A DNA stretch of 11,252 nt. Source: Larix sibirica. Taxonomy: Eukaryota > Streptophyta > Pinopsida > Pinales > Pinaceae. The notes beneath the pieces were generated by a model. The model was not told the origin of the DNA. It made no database searches and saw only the letters and a program-made list of their open reading frames with translations. Below are positions 8,283 to 11,252 of the stretch, piece after piece. The number at the start of each line of letters is the position of its first letter. The first letter of the stretch is position 1. The stretch is taken from positions 1 through 11,252 of the forward strand of contig NWUY0303898525.1 of NCBI GenBank assembly GCA_004151065.3, written 5' to 3'. Both the position numbers and the translations under genes were made by a program.

Positions 8283-9960
8283 TCAACACTTGTCTTGGCT
8301 CCTCCACGCGTAATGGCTACAACCCGTGTTTGCTCGTCGCGTTCTTCTACTACGATCTTCTACACATTTTGATTTTGGTTCGGATTTGAAATGTGGTTCT
8401 GGTTCTAGTTTGTGATTTGATTTAGGTTTTGGTTCAAGTTTTGATTCTGATTGGGATTCTAATTTCGATCTAATTTCGATTTGGATTCTAGATCTAATTT
8501 TGATTTTGATTCCTTCTTTGTTTCCATTTGCGACCAATAGTGGGAAATATTTTGTCCCATGATCCAATTGTCCGTATAAAGTACATGTTGTACACAGATT
8601 CTGGCAGTCTCTCACAAAATCTACTTGTTTCCCATAGTTATAACAAATGATCGGTCCTCTACCTCTTCCAAAGCCTCCTCTAGCTCGACCTCTGAATCCT
8701 CGCTGGCTCCCTTGAATAAAGTCCCCCGGGACATTATCCTATTATATTTCTCATTCTATTATAACCTCCCCTTGGACTCTATATGCATATGATGTGTGCT
8801 CTCTCATAAGATCTAGCGCGTGGCGGTCCTTCTCATCATGACCCACAAATTTGCAAAAGGTTGCAAAACAGACTACTTGGGGTACTTACATACTTCTGTA
8901 ACATGGGACAAACATGAGGAGAATGATTCCCTCTACATATTTCATACCATATGCCTCCTCTTGTAGGTAAAGGATTTGGAGATACTGTTGCTAAGAATTT
9001 TCTATATGTTGGACACTCATTCTTGTGGTGCCCTCCTTCCTGCAGGTGGTACACCATACCTCCTCGTGCTTCTCTTTACCTTTGATAATTTCCTGTAGTT
9101 GGATCGTCAATGCAGCAAGCTACGTCTGGACCTGATCCATCCCCACACTAATCTCTCCCACTGGGGATGCTTACAACTTCATTGCCAACTCCAGTGCATC
9201 CATCTTCATTATAATCTTCTGTTGTGTCACAGGCTGTGTATTTGTGGAAACAACCCTACAATGAACCATACTTTATGTTTCTCTTTGAGAATTTGGAATG
9301 TCACCTTGTCCATTATCAATTTAAATCTTTGTTTAAATTCCCAGACTGAATTGTTTGATAGTTGGATGATTTCCTTCAACTCGGTAATATACTGCGACTC
9401 AGACTTTGGCTTCTTGAATTCCTTGATCATTGCATCCTTGACACCACCCAAATTTTTATTTGGCACAATGGTTTGATGCTTCATATACCACTTCATTGCG
9501 TGATCCCTAAAAGTGGTTAGCTACGACATTTTGGTAGCATCATCTTGGACTTGTTTCACCTTCCATATCACCCCACATACAAACAAGTGCTAGTTTTGAT
9601 TGTTTATCCTTATCCCATGGAAGACACACATCCTCAAAGTAAGGTATATACCCACCATAATATTATGTGTAGTAATTCTACTTGGTGTCACAAATTGTGT
9701 CTGACCAGTCGAATTACCTCCGCTACTTGACTACTATTGCTATTATTACTAACTGGAAATAACATACTTGAAATTCTTACATTAGGTGTTGGGGACACAC
9801 GCAGGATCGTGGGTTCGATGCAGATCCCGATCTGAACATGCCTTCCTTCTTTGGACAGACTGAGATGTATTCCTTCCTCTTTCTCTAGGTGCGACAATCC
9901 TTCGATATGGGGTCCTGTGCATAAATTTCTTTCTTGACACTCACTACGCTACTTCTCTAC
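8283..9960 (-). pseudogene. gag: gag: capsid-like domain plus zinc-knuckle nucleocapsid region
   Basis: Gag would form the particle and bind element RNA. The N-terminal part (about 9950-9700) is Arg/Ser/Thr-rich and frameshifted. The capsid-like Retrotrans_gag domain is clearest at 9496-9227: MKWYMKH, then EFKKPKSESQYITELKEI, then VWEFKQRFKLIMDKVTFQI, a pattern typical of plant Ty3 Gag. After a gap come Cys/His clusters: GGHHKNECP (about 9030), EICRGNHSPHVCP (about 8930), FCKFVGHDEKD (about 8850), an Arg/Gly box (about 8715-8650), then CYNYGKQVDFVRDC and CTTCTLYGQLDHGTKY (8650-8550). Several have lost a Cys or have Tyr/Arg replacements. A charged repetitive tail follows. Pol lies directly downstream, but decay hides whether the two were one polyprotein. 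Confidence 0.85.
8365..8552 (-). repeat. Degenerate short tandem repeat in the gag tail (Lys/Glu/Pro/Ser-rich)
   Basis: The plus strand shows recurring GATTCT, GGTTCT, GATTTG and GGTTTTGG-like hexamers. On the minus strand these encode a run built from Lys, Glu, Ser, Pro and Ile in alternating two-residue units (for example LEPKPKSNHKLEPEP). It keeps the gag frame over about 60 codons and looks like an expanded low-complexity linker after the last zinc knuckle. Hexamer expansion by slippage is inferred. Confidence 0.7.
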
Positions 9961-10151
9961 CTCAGCCCCAGTCCTTTTCCTATTGTCTTTTCGAAATATT
10001 TTCCCTCCACACATTAATCTCGTCTCTTCTACTATAAAATATTCTTCTTTGCTCAACATCCTCATCTCATCCTCTCTTCGTTCATTCTCACATTATTTCA
10101 CTTAGATCGTACTCTGGTAAGCCCCCTATTTCCCACTGTGCGTGTAAGTGT
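9960..10151 (-). other. Spacer between 5' accessory ORF and gag
   Basis: About 190 bases with short open stretches in more than one frame and several stops. The right part could be the tail of the accessory ORF after a frameshift, and the left part the degraded start of gag. No distinct gene or signal could be assigned. Confidence 0.4.
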
Positions 10152-10778
10152 TTAACTGCTAGGAAAATTTGATTCCAATATTAACGTTCCTTTGTCGCAC
10201 AACAATATCTTGGTCCAGGTATATAAATACTTCAGGTACCTTCCGTGCAGACCCTTGAAGAACTCCCTCTCTGCTACATTGTAATATTGGGTATAGTCTA
10301 TGACAAACTTTGTGACATACCCCTTCCAAATATTATCGAACCAATAGTCTATTGCGCATGCTATAAGATTAATTACATTGTTAACTAGCTAGATCTGTTC
10401 AGGGGTCCATTTCCTTAAACCGTCACTGTGATATTTCAGGTTCGATTCAACTAGCCTCAGCAACCCATCTACCATAAGTATGGGGAAATCACAATAGAAA
10501 ATTTTGTACAGATCTTTGTAGACGTACTTTTGCAACTAATGTTCTTTATCGATCCAAGGGTTCTTATTCATCTCTATGGCGAACTCGTTGTCCTTTTCTT
10601 TCAACCAATCTTCTATTTCTTCTTTCATTGGTATCCACATAACCATCAATCAACTCTCACATCCCTTCAGGTGAAAATCTCGGTCCTGACAACGAAACCC
10701 TTTGTTTGCACACGGGTAGACCCAGGTTTCAACATACTTTCATCAATAAAAACCCATGACACCGACCCTTTCGACAAC
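10152..10778 (-). pseudogene. 5' accessory ORF between LTR and gag, function unknown
   Basis: A reading frame of about 200 codons lies between the 5' LTR and gag, where simple Ty3/gypsy elements have only leader. The first part (about 10778-10667) is open until a TGA; a frame change near 10650 leads to a 165-codon frame (10646-10152) broken by only two TAG codons, each probably a former Trp or Gln codon, and ending in TAA. The product is rich in Trp, Tyr, charged and hydrophobic residues (for example EEIEDWLKEKDNEF, then DFPILMVDGLLRLVESNL, then IDYWFDNIWKGYV) and looks globular and helical, with no zinc knuckle, signal peptide or clear membrane span. From memory, similar unnamed proteins accompany related plant Ty3 elements; this could not be checked. 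I do not recognise a function. Confidence 0.6.
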
Positions 10779-10799
10779 ACCTAAAATGAAAATGAAGTC

Positions 10800-11248
10800 T
10801 CACCCAAGGTATCTAGGGGGATTGCAAGAACCAAGTTTCCATAGTGATGAAGGGATGTGGAACATTCATTTAATAGATCTATCATTCATTAATCTATCAC
10901 ATAGAAACATGTACTTAAGCCTATGAATTGATACATCATTCAATACATAATCATCAACAACCATCAATGCGCGCAACGAACATAGCATTCATCATAGTAC
11001 AACATGAGCAACTATACTTTGGGCCAAAAGAAACAATTACAACAACTATTGGCTAACCCCTTAACCCATCAATATCTTACATATTTATATATTGTGACAT
11101 GGGTTGTGCATGTTACTATGTGGACACACTATCTAACTAACTTCTAACTAAATTTCGATTTCTACGTGGTTTTGGTCAATTTGTTGAGTTGTCAATGGTC
11201 CATCTCTAGCACGCAACTTCCAAGACAGGTCTAAAACCTGCTCCAACA
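10800..11248 (-). repeat. 5' LTR (right copy)
   Basis: This is the partner of the left LTR, aligned clearly over about 10930-11245. The shared block around 11077-11245 contains a TATA-like box and a repeated CTAACTTCTAAC-type stretch found at 419-440 in the left copy. The proposed outer end is ...GCTCCAACA at 11248, followed by ATTA of flank. Compared with the left copy it lacks about 170 bp internally, and about 11 bp near its outer end between two TTGG repeats (minus-strand reading). The inner border is uncertain: 10800-10930 aligns poorly with the left LTR, and I could not find a primer-binding site matching tRNA-Met or another familiar tRNA. Confidence 0.72.
11082..11089 (-). promoter_or_regulatory. 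TATA-like box of the 5' LTR promoter
   Basis: The minus strand reads TATAAATA here, and the same octamer sits at 366-373 in the other LTR at the equivalent position, despite considerable divergence around it. Its place inside the LTR, upstream of all the ORFs, fits the U3 core promoter that would drive the genomic RNA. Transcription would start a few tens of bases further left. The motif is seen; the promoter role is inferred. Confidence 0.55.
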
Positions 11249-11252
11249 ATTA

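Larger units (their letters stand above)
1..11248 (-). mobile_element. Degenerate Ty3/gypsy LTR retrotransposon with accessory ORFs
   Basis: Minus-strand reading gives LTR, extra ORF, gag, protease, RT, RNase H, integrase remnants, extra coiled-coil ORF, LTR. RT and RNase H preceding integrase is the Ty3/gypsy order; in Ty1/copia integrase comes before RT. A GPY motif at the integrase C-terminus and a YLDD RT box support this. The related LTR segments at both ends are in the same orientation. All coding parts contain stops and frameshifts, and the integrase catalytic core is missing, so this copy cannot move on its own. The right end is placed at 11248 from a proposed LTR terminus; the left end may be at base 1 or outside the window, so no target-site duplication can be checked. 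I recognise the coding regions as plant-type but cannot assign a named lineage. Confidence 0.93.

Noticed and set aside
9099-9476. Plus-strand ORF of 125 codons
   Set aside because: Antisense of the gag capsid-like domain, which has recognisable family motifs on the minus strand.
10750-10830. tRNA-Met primer-binding site next to the 5' LTR
   Set aside because: No stretch matches the expected complement of a tRNA 3' end; TGGGTGAGAC and TGGGTTTTTA on the minus strand are not convincing.

Overview
The window is almost entirely one old, broken LTR retrotransposon of the Ty3/gypsy (Metaviridae) type, lying on the minus strand. It is plant-like: the gag, protease, reverse transcriptase (RT) and RNase H remnants read like plant Ty3/gypsy elements, and the base composition and decay suit a large, repeat-rich plant genome. 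The exact host cannot be named from the sequence. I see no intact cellular gene, tRNA or rRNA. Long plus-strand ORFs are shadows of the minus-strand retroelement frames.

Layout in the element's 5'->3' direction (right to left): 5' LTR (about 10.8-11.25 kb); an unrecognised W/Y-rich ORF before gag (10.78-10.15 kb); gag with a capsid-like domain and up to five degenerate zinc-knuckle motifs (9.95-8.28 kb); aspartic protease (8.28-7.53 kb); a second gag-like segment between protease and RT (7.2-6.88 kb); RT with YLDD (6.7-5.54 kb); RNase H (5.53-5.17 kb); an integrase reduced to its HHCC zinc-binding end joined almost directly to its C-terminal GPY end (4.96-4.57 kb); a spacer (4.57-4.14 kb); a very long extra ORF of about 1000 codons with a basic Ser/Thr-rich start, a helical domain and a long coiled coil (4.14-1.15 kb); a stretch with striking similarity to ubiquitin (0.90-0.69 kb); and the 3' LTR (1-544).

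The unusual part is the cargo. Besides gag-pol, the element carries a 5' accessory ORF, a second gag-like domain inside pol, a 3' accessory coiled-coil ORF and a ubiquitin-like segment downstream of it. The loss of the integrase catalytic core makes this copy non-autonomous. Every ORF is broken by stops (mostly TAG) and frameshifts, and the two LTRs look only about three quarters identical by eye, so the insertion is old. Translations were done by hand; domain limits are approximate and no database search was possible.
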